From Paenisporosarcina quisquiliarum_A (GTDB taxonomy: Bacteria > Bacillota > Bacilli > Bacillales_A > Planococcaceae): a DNA stretch of 64,000 bases. This document shows, in pieces, positions 42,512-51,128 of the stretch. Position 1 is the first letter of the stretch. Every line of letters starts with the position of its first letter. Location of the stretch: NCBI RefSeq assembly GCF_043641925.1, contig NZ_JBHZRU010000002.1:1-64000 (forward strand), written 5' to 3'. The position numbers and the translations under genes are program-made. The notes below the pieces were generated by a model. It saw only the letters and a program-made list of their open reading frames with translations. It was not told the DNA's origin and did no database searches.

Positions 42512-42946
42512 TCATTTCCTGTTTGATATATATCCGTATGTATAACTAATTTCATTACTCTTTTCATTGTATACAGAGACTTTCATCTGATATAAATCTT
42601 CAAATTCCCCTGAAACATCTTTTTTATTTTTCCATATAATTACGCCAACTGGGAAGTTATTATAAGTGCCCTTGTATTCAATAGTAGTATCCGAGATTTC
42701 AATAGTTTCACTTTCTAAAACATTTAGCAGTAAAGGTGAGTCGAAATTAGTGAATTTTTCTTTCACTAAAACCCGAACTTCCTTAGCAGTTGCTGCAGCT
42801 TGTAAGTTCTCTTCAGTCGATTTATTGAAGTTAGTGATTTGTGGAAATAATGATAGAAAAGACACAATCACTATTGAAAGTAAAACGATCGAGGCTAGAA
42901 CTTCGATTAACGTTAAACCTTGTTCATTCTTGATGGATTTTTGCAT
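42512..42946 (-). CDS. Minor prepilin, PilV-like
   Basis: A 144-residue prepilin with a 10-residue leader: MQKSIKNEQG, then LTLIEVLASIVLLSIVIVSF, Glu at +5. First gene of the minus-strand minor-pilin operon, divergent from pilB. The start at 42946 has AAGGATG 6 bases upstream; a second ATG at 42955 overlaps that site. The head includes GVIIWKN and ends in YTYGYISNRK. Minor pilins of this kind prime pilus assembly together with the PilX/GspK-like protein. Confidence 0.85.
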   Translation of the reverse strand: MQKSIKNEQGLTLIEVLASIVLLSIVIVSFLSLFPQITNFNKSTEENLQAAATAKEVRVLVKEKFTNFDSPLLLNVLESETIEISDTTIEYKGTYNNFPVGVIIWKNKKDVSGEFEDLYQMKVSVYNEKSNEISYTYGYISNRK

Positions 42947-43045
42947 TTCAATCATCCTTTTAAGTTCTATGTATCTATTTACTTCATGAATCTTATATAC
43001 TAGAAAGTATACTACACTTTTACCAATGGAAGGTGTGTGAGTAAT

Positions 43046-44680
43046 TTGGAGCGTAAACGCTTAGGAGATATTTTAGTTAGTGCAAATATTATTACTGAAA
43101 CACAATTAATGGAAACTCTTGAAAAAAAGTCAGCAGATCAACGTCTTGGTGATGCACTTTTAGAGAGGGGCATTCTTACTGATCAACAACTAATCGAGGT
43201 TCTTGAATTCCAGCTTGGGATTGCTCATGTTTCACTGAATTTATTTCCAATAGATGAAACCTTATTGGGACTTTTGGGTGTAGAGTATTGCAAAAGAAAC
43301 TTTGCATTGCCCATCGAAAAAAATGGAATTCAATTGAAAGTTGCTATGGCTGATCCATTAGATTTTGTAGCAATTGATGATATTGAATTGCGGACAGGTT
43401 TTACTGTTATGCCTGTTATATCGTCAAAAAATGATATTTTAGAATCAATTGATAAATTTTCACAAGTAAATAAAGATTTACATGTTGAAACTTCCAGTAG
43501 ACTAGACGATGAAAGTCAAGAAGAAGCACCTGCCATAAGACTAACCAATCAATTATTTATGCAAGGTTTAGCACTAGGTGCGAGTGATATACATATTGAT
43601 CCACTTGAAGATAAAATACATGTCAGATATCGTGTGGATGGCTTATTGAAAACAGATCGAGTTCTCCAAGCATCCCAATTCGCGTCACTTATTGCACGTT
43701 TAAAAATCATGGCTAATTTGAATATTACGGAATCGAGATTACCCCAAGATGGCCGAATTAGGCTTACTCAAAGTGAACAAATTATCGATTTACGTGTTTC
43801 GATTTTACCAACCGTTAATGGAGAAAAAGTCGTTATACGTATTTTAGATAAAAACAAAGCGATTAAACCAATGAACCAATTAGATTTTAATAAACGTTAT
43901 TTACAAGCATTTATAAAAATGGTGGAGCAGCCTTCGGGAATGGTTTTATTAACTGGACCAACTGGTTCAGGTAAGACAACGACTTTGTACTCCGCTCTGC
44001 AACATATTAATCGAGACACAACCAATATCATAACGATCGAAGATCCTGTTGAGTATCAGATAGAAGGAATCAATCAAGTTCAAGTTAATCCACAAATTAA
44101 TTTATCTTTTGCTAGTGGCTTACGTGCGATATTAAGGCAAGATCCAAATATAATAATGGTCGGAGAAATTCGTGATGAAGAAACGGCTGAAATCGCTATT
44201 AGAGCAGCATTAACCGGACATTTTGTTATGAGTACGCTGCATTCAAATGATGCGATTAGCAGTGTGCCACGTCTACTTGATATGAATATTGAGCCATACT
44301 TAGTCATATCCGCATTAAATGGCGTCATTTCTCAACGATTAGTTCGAAAAATTTGCGAAAATTGTAGGGTTGAACACATTCCATCTGCAGTAGAAAAAGT
44401 GGTGTTTGACAAACGTTTTATCGGAATTGAAAAAATCTATAAAGGGTCTGGATGCAGTAAATGCTTAAATACAGGTTATAAGGGCCGAATTGCGTTACAT
44501 GAAATGTTTATATTAGATGAAAAAATACGTGACCTTTTATTTAATGAAGCAAGTATGTTTGACATTCAAAAAGAAGCCATGAGACAAGGTATGATTCCGC
44601 TTATTGACGATGGGTTATTAAAGGTTAAAGCAGGTTTCACTACTTTAGAAGAAGTATTAAAAGTCGCGAAAGTGAATTAA
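43046..44680 (+). CDS. pilB: Type IV pilus assembly ATPase PilB
   Basis: Hexameric cytoplasmic ATPase that powers pilus extension. The protein has about 544 residues. An N-terminal MshEN/GSPII_E domain is first (ERKRLGDILVSANIITETQL). The ATPase core follows with Walker A GPTGSGKTTTLYS from residue 304, the Asp box IEDPVEYQIEGINQVQVN, Walker B ILRQDPNIIMVGEIRD and His box TGHFVMSTLHSND. A C-terminal zinc-binding tetracysteine is present (CENC ... CSKCLNTGYKGR). TTG 43046 is 10 bases after GGAAGGTG; a GTG at 43037 is also possible. First gene of pilBTCAMNOD. Confidence 0.95.
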   Translation: MERKRLGDILVSANIITETQLMETLEKKSADQRLGDALLERGILTDQQLIEVLEFQLGIAHVSLNLFPIDETLLGLLGVEYCKRNFALPIEKNGIQLKVAMADPLDFVAIDDIELRTGFTVMPVISSKNDILESIDKFSQVNKDLHVETSSRLDDESQEEAPAIRLTNQLFMQGLALGASDIHIDPLEDKIHVRYRVDGLLKTDRVLQASQFASLIARLKIMANLNITESRLPQDGRIRLTQSEQIIDLRVSILPTVNGEKVVIRILDKNKAIKPMNQLDFNKRYLQAFIKMVEQPSGMVLLTGPTGSGKTTTLYSALQHINRDTTNIITIEDPVEYQIEGINQVQVNPQINLSFASGLRAILRQDPNIIMVGEIRDEETAEIAIRAALTGHFVMSTLHSNDAISSVPRLLDMNIEPYLVISALNGVISQRLVRKICENCRVEHIPSAVEKVVFDKRFIGIEKIYKGSGCSKCLNTGYKGRIALHEMFILDEKIRDLLFNEASMFDIQKEAMRQGMIPLIDDGLLKVKAGFTTLEEVLKVAKVN

Positions 44681-44695
44681 GAAGGGAACGTTGGT

Positions 44696-45736
44696 ATGAA
44701 TGAACAACTAAGTCAATTACTTCGAGCTGCATTCGATCTCGGGACATCTGATGTACATTTGACCGTCGGTATGCCACCTATTATGAGATTAGATGGTGAG
44801 TTGAAGCGTTTTGGACAAGATGTTTTAAAACCACAGGATATTGAAACGATGACCCGATCCATTCTGACTAATGAAATGTGGGAAAAGTTTATTGAAAAAG
44901 GGGAAATTGATTTTTCACATGGCTTACCTGGCGTTTCGCGTTTTCGAGTAAACGCTTATCATCAAAGGGATTGTATTGGTCTTGCTTTTCGAGTGATTCC
45001 AACACATATACCTACTTATGATGAACTATCATTGCCACCAGTCCTTCGAGATATTTCAACTCGTCCCCAAGGGTTAGTTTTAGTGACTGGGCCCACTGGT
45101 TCTGGTAAGTCAACGACATTGGCTTCAATGATATCGGAAATGAATCAATCGATGAAAAAACATATTATTACACTTGAAGATCCAATTGAGTATTTACATA
45201 GTCATGGAACCTGTATGATTAATCAGCGTGAAGTAGGTTTTGATACGAAGTCATTTTCATCTGGTTTACGAGCCTCTTTAAGACAGGATCCAGATGTAAT
45301 TTTAGTTGGAGAAATGCGAGATTTAGAAACCATTTCTACGGCAATTACCGCTGCTGAGACGGGGCATTTAGTTTTTGCAACTTTGCATACGACGAGTGCA
45401 GTAATGACCATTGATCGAATCATCGACGTTTTTCCACCTAGTCAACAACCGCAAATTCGAATTCAACTTGCATCTGTTCTGCAAGCAGTTGTTTCTCAGC
45501 GATTATTCCCTAAAAAGGAAGGGAAGGGTCGTGTTGGGGCATTTGAAGTGTTACTAAATGTACCGGCTGTAAAGAATTTAATCCGTACTGAGAAAATTCA
45601 TCAAATTACTTCGGTTATGCAATCTAGTAGAAATATTGGAATGAGAACAATGGAGTCAGAAATAGAACGTTTGGTTAAAGAAGAAAAAGTTAGTTTTGAT
45701 AGTGCTAGTCCATATTTATCGGAGAAGACGATTTAA
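44696..45736 (+). CDS. pilT: Type IV pilus retraction ATPase PilT
   Basis: ATPase that depolymerises the pilus and drives retraction, twitching motility and DNA uptake pulling. The 346-residue protein has the PilT layout: PAS-like N domain, Walker A GPTGSGKSTTLAS from residue 132, Asp box LEDPIEYLHSHGTCMINQRE, Walker B LRQDPDVILVGEMRDLETI, His box GHLVFATLHTTSA, and the PilT-specific AIRNLIRE-type element in the form AVKNLIRTEKIHQI. PilT marks a true retractile pilus, unlike the Com pseudopilus. It lies 15 bases after pilB and overlaps pilC by one base. Confidence 0.95.
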   Translation: MNEQLSQLLRAAFDLGTSDVHLTVGMPPIMRLDGELKRFGQDVLKPQDIETMTRSILTNEMWEKFIEKGEIDFSHGLPGVSRFRVNAYHQRDCIGLAFRVIPTHIPTYDELSLPPVLRDISTRPQGLVLVTGPTGSGKSTTLASMISEMNQSMKKHIITLEDPIEYLHSHGTCMINQREVGFDTKSFSSGLRASLRQDPDVILVGEMRDLETISTAITAAETGHLVFATLHTTSAVMTIDRIIDVFPPSQQPQIRIQLASVLQAVVSQRLFPKKEGKGRVGAFEVLLNVPAVKNLIRTEKIHQITSVMQSSRNIGMRTMESEIERLVKEEKVSFDSASPYLSEKTI

Positions 45737-46944
45737 TGGGATACTATGGATATGAAGGTCGAGATCGAAAAGGATTAGTGATTGCTGGTAATATTAAAGC
45801 TACTTCAATAACCGATGCAAAACAAAAATTGATGGTTAAAGGTATTTCTACAAAGAAAATTGAAGAAAAAACAGGGATTCTTTACACGGAGATTCCTTTA
45901 TTGGAAAAATCCATACCTTTTAAAGAACTCGTTATATTCATTAGACAGTTTTCTACTTTGATTAAAGCTGGAATTACAATTTTGGACGCAACATCAATTT
46001 TAAAAGATCAATCTACATCTAAAAAAATGAAAATTGTTCTTGGGGAAATATTAGATGACTTACGGGAGGGTTACCCCTTCTCAGAAGCTGCTTCCAAACA
46101 CCCGAAAGTTTTTCCAACTCTCTTTTCAAATATGTTACGTGCAGGTGAAGCAGGTGGGCAGTTCGATGAAATTTTAGATCGACTTGCCCTGTACTATGAA
46201 AAATCTCACACGACTCGTCAAAAAGTGAGATCAGCAATGACCTATCCACTTGTCTTGTTAGCGGTTTCGATATTGGTCATTGTCTTTATGATTGGATTCA
46301 TTGTTCCTCGATTTGCAGGAATGTTTTCATCATTTGGAGCAGAACTTCCTTGGTCAACTCAATTACTTTTGTCATTAAGTTCAGTTGTAACAACCTATTG
46401 GTGGATGTTAATACTTGTTATCACAATTTTGATATTCGTTTATCAAACGGTTAAAAATAAATCTACTGTCCGTTATAAAATTGACTCTTTAATATTGAAA
46501 ATTCCTGTGTTTGGTCCTCTCATGAAAAAAGCAATTCTCGCGAGAATGACACGCACACTTAGTACGCTATATGAATCGAGTGTTCCAGTAACGCAAGCGC
46601 TTGAAATAGTTCAAAAAGTAGTAGGAAACGTTGTAATTGAAAAATTATTGAGAGAGGCAAGTGTAAGTGTGCAAGAAGGGAATTCAATTGCTAAACCATT
46701 TGTAGGACATTGGGCCGTGCCACCATTTGTTTCCCAAATGATGATTTTAGGAGAAAAGTCAGGTACTCTTGATTTTATGTTAGATAAAGTCGCAGATTTT
46801 TATGAACAAGAAGTCGATCAAAGTGCAGAACAATTGAAAACATTGTTAGAGCCTATGCTTATATTGTTTATAGCTGTCGTTATCGGAGGAGTTGTGGCAT
46901 CTATCATGATACCGATGTTCTCGATTTTATCTGAAGTTCAATAA
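45736..46944 (+). CDS. pilC: Type IV pilus inner-membrane platform protein PilC
   Basis: The 402-residue membrane platform of the pilus machine, which contacts PilB/PilT on one side and the pilin base on the other. Two T2SSF domains are visible (FIRQFSTLIKAGITILDATS about 70-90; RMTRTLSTLYESSVPVTQAL about 270-290). There are three transmembrane helices, including VLLAVSILVIVFMIGFIVP and the C-terminal LFIAVVIGGVVASIMIPMFS. The start ATG overlaps the pilT stop. Confidence 0.95.
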   Translation: MGYYGYEGRDRKGLVIAGNIKATSITDAKQKLMVKGISTKKIEEKTGILYTEIPLLEKSIPFKELVIFIRQFSTLIKAGITILDATSILKDQSTSKKMKIVLGEILDDLREGYPFSEAASKHPKVFPTLFSNMLRAGEAGGQFDEILDRLALYYEKSHTTRQKVRSAMTYPLVLLAVSILVIVFMIGFIVPRFAGMFSSFGAELPWSTQLLLSLSSVVTTYWWMLILVITILIFVYQTVKNKSTVRYKIDSLILKIPVFGPLMKKAILARMTRTLSTLYESSVPVTQALEIVQKVVGNVVIEKLLREASVSVQEGNSIAKPFVGHWAVPPFVSQMMILGEKSGTLDFMLDKVADFYEQEVDQSAEQLKTLLEPMLILFIAVVIGGVVASIMIPMFSILSEVQ

Positions 46945-46970
46945 TTTTATAACTTTCGACATATTTCGAC

Positions 46971-47000
46971 TTGAAATAATTGTTTACTAACCGATAATAT
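46971..47000 (+). promoter_or_regulatory. Promoter of pilA
   Basis: TTGAAA (46971-46976), 18 bases, TAATAT (46995-47000). It provides separate transcription of the major pilin, leaving a leader of about 105 bases. Confidence 0.55.
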
Positions 47001-47031
47001 AGGTAATAGGAAGAATGATGGACGCAAGGAC

Positions 47032-47084
47032 AAATTACCTGTATGTGGGCACTTGGGTAATTTTGAGCAAATAGTGCACCCACC
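47032..47084 (+). promoter_or_regulatory. Structured pilA leader with alternative hairpins
   Basis: Two mutually exclusive pairings are possible. AAATTACC (47032-47039) can pair with GGTAATTT (47057-47064). GTGGGCAC (47046-47053) can pair with GTGC-ac-CCAC (47075-47084). The two helices cross, so forming one disfavours the other or requires a pseudoknot. The ribosome-binding site GGGGAGAG (47100-47107) lies downstream. No known riboswitch class is recognised. Confidence 0.4.
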
Positions 47085-47113
47085 CATTGAAAACATTTAG
47101 GGGAGAGATTTAG

Positions 47114-47581
47114 ATGAGAAAATGGTTAAAGCACTTAAAAAATCAAAAAGGGTTAACGCTAATTGAACTATTAGCAGTAGTCGTAATTCTAGGAATTATT
47201 GCAGCAATCGCTGTACCGGCAATTGGGAATATTATTAATAATTCTAAAGATGATGCACATCGTTCAAATGCTTTGTTGATTATAAATGCTGCTAAATTAG
47301 GTATTGTTAGTGGTGAAGTAACATCAACAATGCTTGATACTAACAACCAAATTTCTTTAGATGAATTAGTTGCAGCAGGAGTATTAGATGGTCTTCCTGC
47401 AGATCCATCAGTTGATGGCAAAACTTATAAATCAAGTTCTTTTGTTGCATATACTCCGGCTTCAAATAGTACTGGAGCAAAATATTTAATTACACTACAG
47501 AGCGATGAAACCACAGCAAAAACTTACTATTACCAAAAAACAGAAACCGAAATAAATGCTGGAGCAGACCCAACTCCATAA
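47114..47581 (+). CDS. pilA: Major type IV prepilin PilA
   Basis: A 155-residue prepilin. The 13-residue leader MRKWLKHLKNQKG is followed by LTLIELLAVVVILGIIAAIA with Glu at +5, and a helical spine continuing through VPAIGNIINNSKDDAHRSNA, as in ComGC and Gram-positive PilA. The compact C-terminal head has no cysteines. It has its own promoter, a strong AGGGGAGAG ribosome-binding site and a hairpin after it, all fitting high expression of the main pilus subunit. Confidence 0.93.
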   Translation: MRKWLKHLKNQKGLTLIELLAVVVILGIIAAIAVPAIGNIINNSKDDAHRSNALLIINAAKLGIVSGEVTSTMLDTNNQISLDELVAAGVLDGLPADPSVDGKTYKSSSFVAYTPASNSTGAKYLITLQSDETTAKTYYYQKTETEINAGADPTP

Positions 47582-47591
47582 CTATCTGATA

Positions 47592-47632
47592 TAAATAGCC
47601 CTTTGCTTTTAAGCAGGGGGCTATTATTATAG
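47592..47632 (+). terminator. Hairpin after pilA, probably a partial terminator
   Basis: ATAGCCCTTTGC faces GCAGGGGGCTAT across TTTTAA, then TATTATTATAG without a clean T run. It would let pilA be made in excess over the pilMNOD genes. Confidence 0.6.
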
Positions 47633-47671
47633 TTAATACATACATATACATAGAATTAGAGGTGACAAAGA

Positions 47672-48643
47672 TTGTCGACATATTGGGGAAATCATGCAGC
47701 AGTGTTTATTACATTCACGAAACGATATATCCGTATTTTGGTCGGCAATCGGAAACACCAATATACGCATGCGATTCAACGTATTATTGAAGATGGTTGG
47801 ATTGACAAAAGTGAAATTATTCAAGATGAACAATTGGTTCGTGCTTTAACTTCGGTTGTAAAACAATATAAATTGGCAGGATTAAAAACATACGTCTCCT
47901 TTTCCTCACATGAATTATTACTTCGTTCAACAAAATTGCCGCTGAGTATTCCGGTTGAAGAGTTAAAAGGTAGTTTATATATGGCGCTTGGTGAATCATT
48001 CCAACTTCCTTTTCAAGATCCTATTATTGAAATCGTTGGGACTGAAGAAGTTGATGGAGAGAGAGAGGTTCGTGCATTGGCTGTTCCGGAAGAAGGTGTC
48101 AATAAAATGGTGGCCTTACTTAAGAAGTCAAAACTACGGCCAATCGTTATGGATGTTCCATTTTTAAACCTCTATCGTTTATTCCAAGAACAATTTCATT
48201 TAACTGAAGAACAGAATATATTATTAATTCATGCGGAGTTAGATGGAGTTCAGTTAAGTATGTTCCACAATCATGAACCGGTTTATGTTAGAACATTTAC
48301 GTTAGCTCCACCAACTGAATATACGGCTTTTGAATCAAGAACAGGTTTTCAATACATAGAAGTCCCAAAAGAAGATGTCGTGTTTACCGAACATATGAAT
48401 ATGATGAAAAAAGAAATTGAACGATTACAGTCATTTTATCAATTCAATTTACAACAAGGTAAACAAAAAATCGACACGATTTGTTTAGCAGGCGATCATC
48501 CTCATTTAGTTGAGTTAAAAGAAAGTTATTCAGATTCAGAAGACATCAATGCTTTTCTCTTACATAAACAATCTTGGGGAACGAAGACAGGGTATAAGAT
48601 TCCAGACTCATTTGCAGAATTAGTTGGCCTTTCTTGGAAGTAA
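47672..48643 (+). CDS. pilM: Pilus assembly protein PilM (actin-like)
   Basis: A 323-residue cytoplasmic protein with the actin-like fold of PilM/FtsA. PilM recruits the PilN N-terminus and links it to the assembly ATPase. The frame shows FITFTKRYIRILVGN at the start, the PilM-type KLPLSIPVEELKGSLYMALG, and a second nucleotide-fold segment (ILLIHAELDGVQLSMFHN). TTG 47672 has GAGGTGAC 6 bases upstream. It overlaps no gene and is followed by pilN after 14 bases. Confidence 0.87.
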   Translation: MSTYWGNHAAVFITFTKRYIRILVGNRKHQYTHAIQRIIEDGWIDKSEIIQDEQLVRALTSVVKQYKLAGLKTYVSFSSHELLLRSTKLPLSIPVEELKGSLYMALGESFQLPFQDPIIEIVGTEEVDGEREVRALAVPEEGVNKMVALLKKSKLRPIVMDVPFLNLYRLFQEQFHLTEEQNILLIHAELDGVQLSMFHNHEPVYVRTFTLAPPTEYTAFESRTGFQYIEVPKEDVVFTEHMNMMKKEIERLQSFYQFNLQQGKQKIDTICLAGDHPHLVELKESYSDSEDINAFLLHKQSWGTKTGYKIPDSFAELVGLSWK

Positions 48644-48657
48644 AAGGGGTATTACAT

Positions 48658-49245
48658 ATGCGACATGTCGATATCAATCTCATACAAACTAAAACTAGAC
48701 CGAAAGAATGGCTTTTTATCTCGGTTTTTTTAGTGATTCTTCTATTGTGTCTATTTGCCTGGTTATGGTCGATTTATCATGAAAAACAACAACAAGTTGA
48801 GAACTTAGAGAATTTAATTGCATCTCAAGTGTCAATTCCAGTTGCAACGGAAGAGGATCCTGTGGTGGTAGAATTTGATCGTTATGAATCCGCAGTAGAA
48901 TGGGCATCAACTCAGCCGTATTCTAAACTTGCAATACTAGTAGAGTTATCAAAAAAACTACCAGTTCGTGGGTATTTCACCTCTTATGTATTTAGTGATA
49001 ATTCAATTGAGTTAGAGGTTCAATTTGATACGCATGCTGAAGCAGCTTTCTATTTAACTTCGATTCAACAATCCCCATTCATAAATGAGGCGAGAATTTT
49101 ATCCGTTACCAAAGATACGCTTTCCCAAGAAAATGCTGTTAATGAAGAAACATTTGTTCAACCTAGGACGATTGCAGTGTATTCAATTCTTTTAAATCAA
49201 GTTGCATTGAAAGACCTTGATTCCGAACAGGAGGGGTCTCCATGA
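48658..49245 (+). CDS. pilN: Pilus assembly protein PilN
   Basis: A 195-residue bitopic membrane protein: a short cytoplasmic N-terminus with the PilM-binding motif (VDINLIQTKTRP, usual form I-N-L-L-P), one transmembrane helix (WLFISVFLVILLLCLFAWLW), a coiled coil and a small alpha-beta domain. ATG 48658 is 8 bases after AAAGGGG. It overlaps pilO by 4 bases, so the two are translated together, as is usual for PilN-PilO pairs. Confidence 0.88.
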   Translation: MRHVDINLIQTKTRPKEWLFISVFLVILLLCLFAWLWSIYHEKQQQVENLENLIASQVSIPVATEEDPVVVEFDRYESAVEWASTQPYSKLAILVELSKKLPVRGYFTSYVFSDNSIELEVQFDTHAEAAFYLTSIQQSPFINEARILSVTKDTLSQENAVNEETFVQPRTIAVYSILLNQVALKDLDSEQEGSP

Positions 49246-50270
49246 TTGTATTTGAACGAAAACATTGGCAAGTGATCATAGGTGTGTTTAGTGCATTATT
49301 TATTTTAAGCGTTTTATTTTATTTTTTATTAGTAAGACCAGCAAATGATCGTATCGAGCTATTAAAAACACAAAGTCTAAAAACTGAAGTTAGTGAGCCA
49401 GTGAATGAAGAAGCTGTTTCCTTTTCAGAGAGTGAAGTTGCCCTTTTGACCCAAAAAGTGCCGATTACTAGAGAAGAAGAATCCATTATATTAGACTTGG
49501 AAAAATCGGCTTTAGTCTCTGACACAATATTAGACTCAATTGTATTTCAGTATGATGGTTTGATAAATGAACAATTCACTGATGTTGAAAATGAAGATGG
49601 TTCACCATCTGAAACAGATACAGAATTGGTTAATACTAGCGATGACACAGTCCAACAAACGCAACCAGTTACAGCTCCTCCTGATTTAAAAACAATTGTT
49701 GTTGAGCTTGAAATTCAATCGAAAGATTATGAGAGTATGTTGCTGTTTCTAGAAGAAATGGAAAAGCTAAATCGAATTTATTCCATTGAAACATTTGCGT
49801 TTACAGGATTTAGTGAAGGAGAAGAGAGAGTAGGTCCAATGGAAGATTTATTTAACTATTCCATTCAACTTGTGACGTATTATGCTCCTGATATCAATTT
49901 ACCGATAAAGATGGATAATCCTGCGTCTTCAGAAGAAGCGGAGAAAATGAATCCTTTACATGATGTTACAGAAGTAAAAGAAACGGTTGGTTCCGTAGAA
50001 GGTAGTAACAATTCTGCAAGTGATCCAAGTGTATCTGAAATAACTGAACAGGAAGTAGTTTTAGATCCTCCTTCAGAGGTTACAGAACAACCTGCAGCAT
50101 CACAACAACCTGCTGAAAAAAGTCATGTTGTTAAAAATGGGGAAACCTTGTTTTCAATTTCGATGGATTATTACGGCAATCGAAATGGCGAAACCATCAT
50201 AATGAAAGCGAATAATAAAAAAGTGAATACCGTATTTGTCGGAGAAGTTTTACGAATCCCTTCCTATTAA
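49242..50270 (+). CDS. pilO: PilO-like pilus alignment protein with C-terminal LysM domain
   Basis: A 342-residue protein: short cytoplasmic tail, one transmembrane helix (VIIGVFSALFILSVLFYFLL), coiled coil, then a PilO-type alpha-beta domain (about 140-215, KTIVVELEIQSKDYESMLLF ... LNRIYSIETFAFTGF). A Glu/Ser/Pro-rich linker of about 70 residues leads to a LysM domain from residue 294 (SHVVKNGETLFSISMDYYGN ... VFVGEVLRIPSY). PilO normally couples PilN to the outer-membrane alignment complex; a monoderm has none. LysM binds peptidoglycan, so this PilO may tether the machine to the wall. Confidence 0.85.
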   Translation: MIVFERKHWQVIIGVFSALFILSVLFYFLLVRPANDRIELLKTQSLKTEVSEPVNEEAVSFSESEVALLTQKVPITREEESIILDLEKSALVSDTILDSIVFQYDGLINEQFTDVENEDGSPSETDTELVNTSDDTVQQTQPVTAPPDLKTIVVELEIQSKDYESMLLFLEEMEKLNRIYSIETFAFTGFSEGEERVGPMEDLFNYSIQLVTYYAPDINLPIKMDNPASSEEAEKMNPLHDVTEVKETVGSVEGSNNSASDPSVSEITEQEVVLDPPSEVTEQPAASQQPAEKSHVVKNGETLFSISMDYYGNRNGETIIMKANNKKVNTVFVGEVLRIPSY

Positions 50271-50286
50271 AGAATTGAGGTTTTTT

Positions 50287-51042
50287 ATGACAATCACAAT
50301 TTCCATATTCTTTTTCTTATATGGATTACTATTTGGTTCATTTTTTAATGTAGTTGGTTTAAGGATTCCAAAAAAACAGTCAATTGTTAGTCCTCCTTCA
50401 ACATGTTCAAATTGTAAAAGGAGATTAACAATTTTAGATTTGGTTCCCGTATTTTCTTATATTTTTCTAAATGGAAAATGTCGTAGTTGTGGACAAAAAA
50501 TTCACTGGATCTACCCGGTGATGGAATTATGTACGGGAATCCTATTTTCCGTTGCCTATTTAAAACTAGGGTTCTCTAAAGAACTTATCGTTGCTCTCCT
50601 TTTCATTTCCATGTTAGTCATCATCACCGTTTCAGATTTAGCTTATATGTTAATTCCTGATAAGATACTAGTTTTCTTTGGTGTCCTACTAATAGTATCA
50701 AGAATACTTTCACCACTTACTCCATGGTGGGATAGTGTAGTTGGTGCCTTTATAGGATTTGGTATTTTATTATTAATTGCCATTTTGTCGAAAGGTGGTA
50801 TGGGTGGAGGGGACATAAAACTGTTCTTTGTGATTGGCTGGGTGCTCGGAATGATTCCAACCTTACTGACCTTATTTCTGGCTGCTTTTATTGGGATGAT
50901 TGCTGGATTTATTCAATTGAAAATAAAAAATGCGGATAAGAAAACGCCAGTACCTTTTGGACCATCTATTGCAGCATCTGCACTGATTGTTTATTTTTAT
51001 GGAGAGATAATACTCGAATGGTATACAAATTTGTTTATATAA
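50287..51042 (+). CDS. pilD: Prepilin peptidase/N-methyltransferase
   Basis: A 251-residue A24-family membrane peptidase that removes prepilin leaders and methylates the new N-terminus. It has the zinc-binding cysteines C40, C43, C65 and C68 (CSNC, CRSC) of bifunctional enzymes. The catalytic aspartates lie in VSDLAYMLIPD and in GMGGGDIKLFF (G-x-G-D motif). About eight hydrophobic helices follow. The B. subtilis gene at this position is comC, and this enzyme may also serve a com system elsewhere. ATG 50287 has GAGGT 6 bases upstream; it begins 16 bases after pilO. Confidence 0.95.
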   Translation: MTITISIFFFLYGLLFGSFFNVVGLRIPKKQSIVSPPSTCSNCKRRLTILDLVPVFSYIFLNGKCRSCGQKIHWIYPVMELCTGILFSVAYLKLGFSKELIVALLFISMLVIITVSDLAYMLIPDKILVFFGVLLIVSRILSPLTPWWDSVVGAFIGFGILLLIAILSKGGMGGGDIKLFFVIGWVLGMIPTLLTLFLAAFIGMIAGFIQLKIKNADKKTPVPFGPSIAASALIVYFYGEIILEWYTNLFI

Positions 51043-51058
51043 GACGAAAACTTTTTTT

Positions 51059-51088
51059 GACGAGACGACATGAGTCTCGTCTTTTTTT
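51059..51088 (+). terminator. Terminator of the pil operon
   Basis: GACGAGAC pairs perfectly with GTCTCGTC around GACATGA, followed by seven T. Confidence 0.9.
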
Positions 51089-51128
51089 ATGGGCGACGTG
51101 ATAGGGTGGAGAAAAATGAGGTGACCAT

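Noticed and set aside
42666..42989. Plus-strand frame of 107 codons opposite the PilV-like gene
   Set aside because: Antisense shadow; the minus-strand frame has a clear prepilin leader and ribosome-binding site.
47001..47041. Cyclic di-GMP (GEMM) riboswitch before pilA
   Set aside because: GGACGCAAGG recalls part of the GEMM-I core, but the GGCAAACC partner element and tetraloop receptor are absent and the element would start at or before the predicted transcript start. Kept only as an unexplained structured leader.
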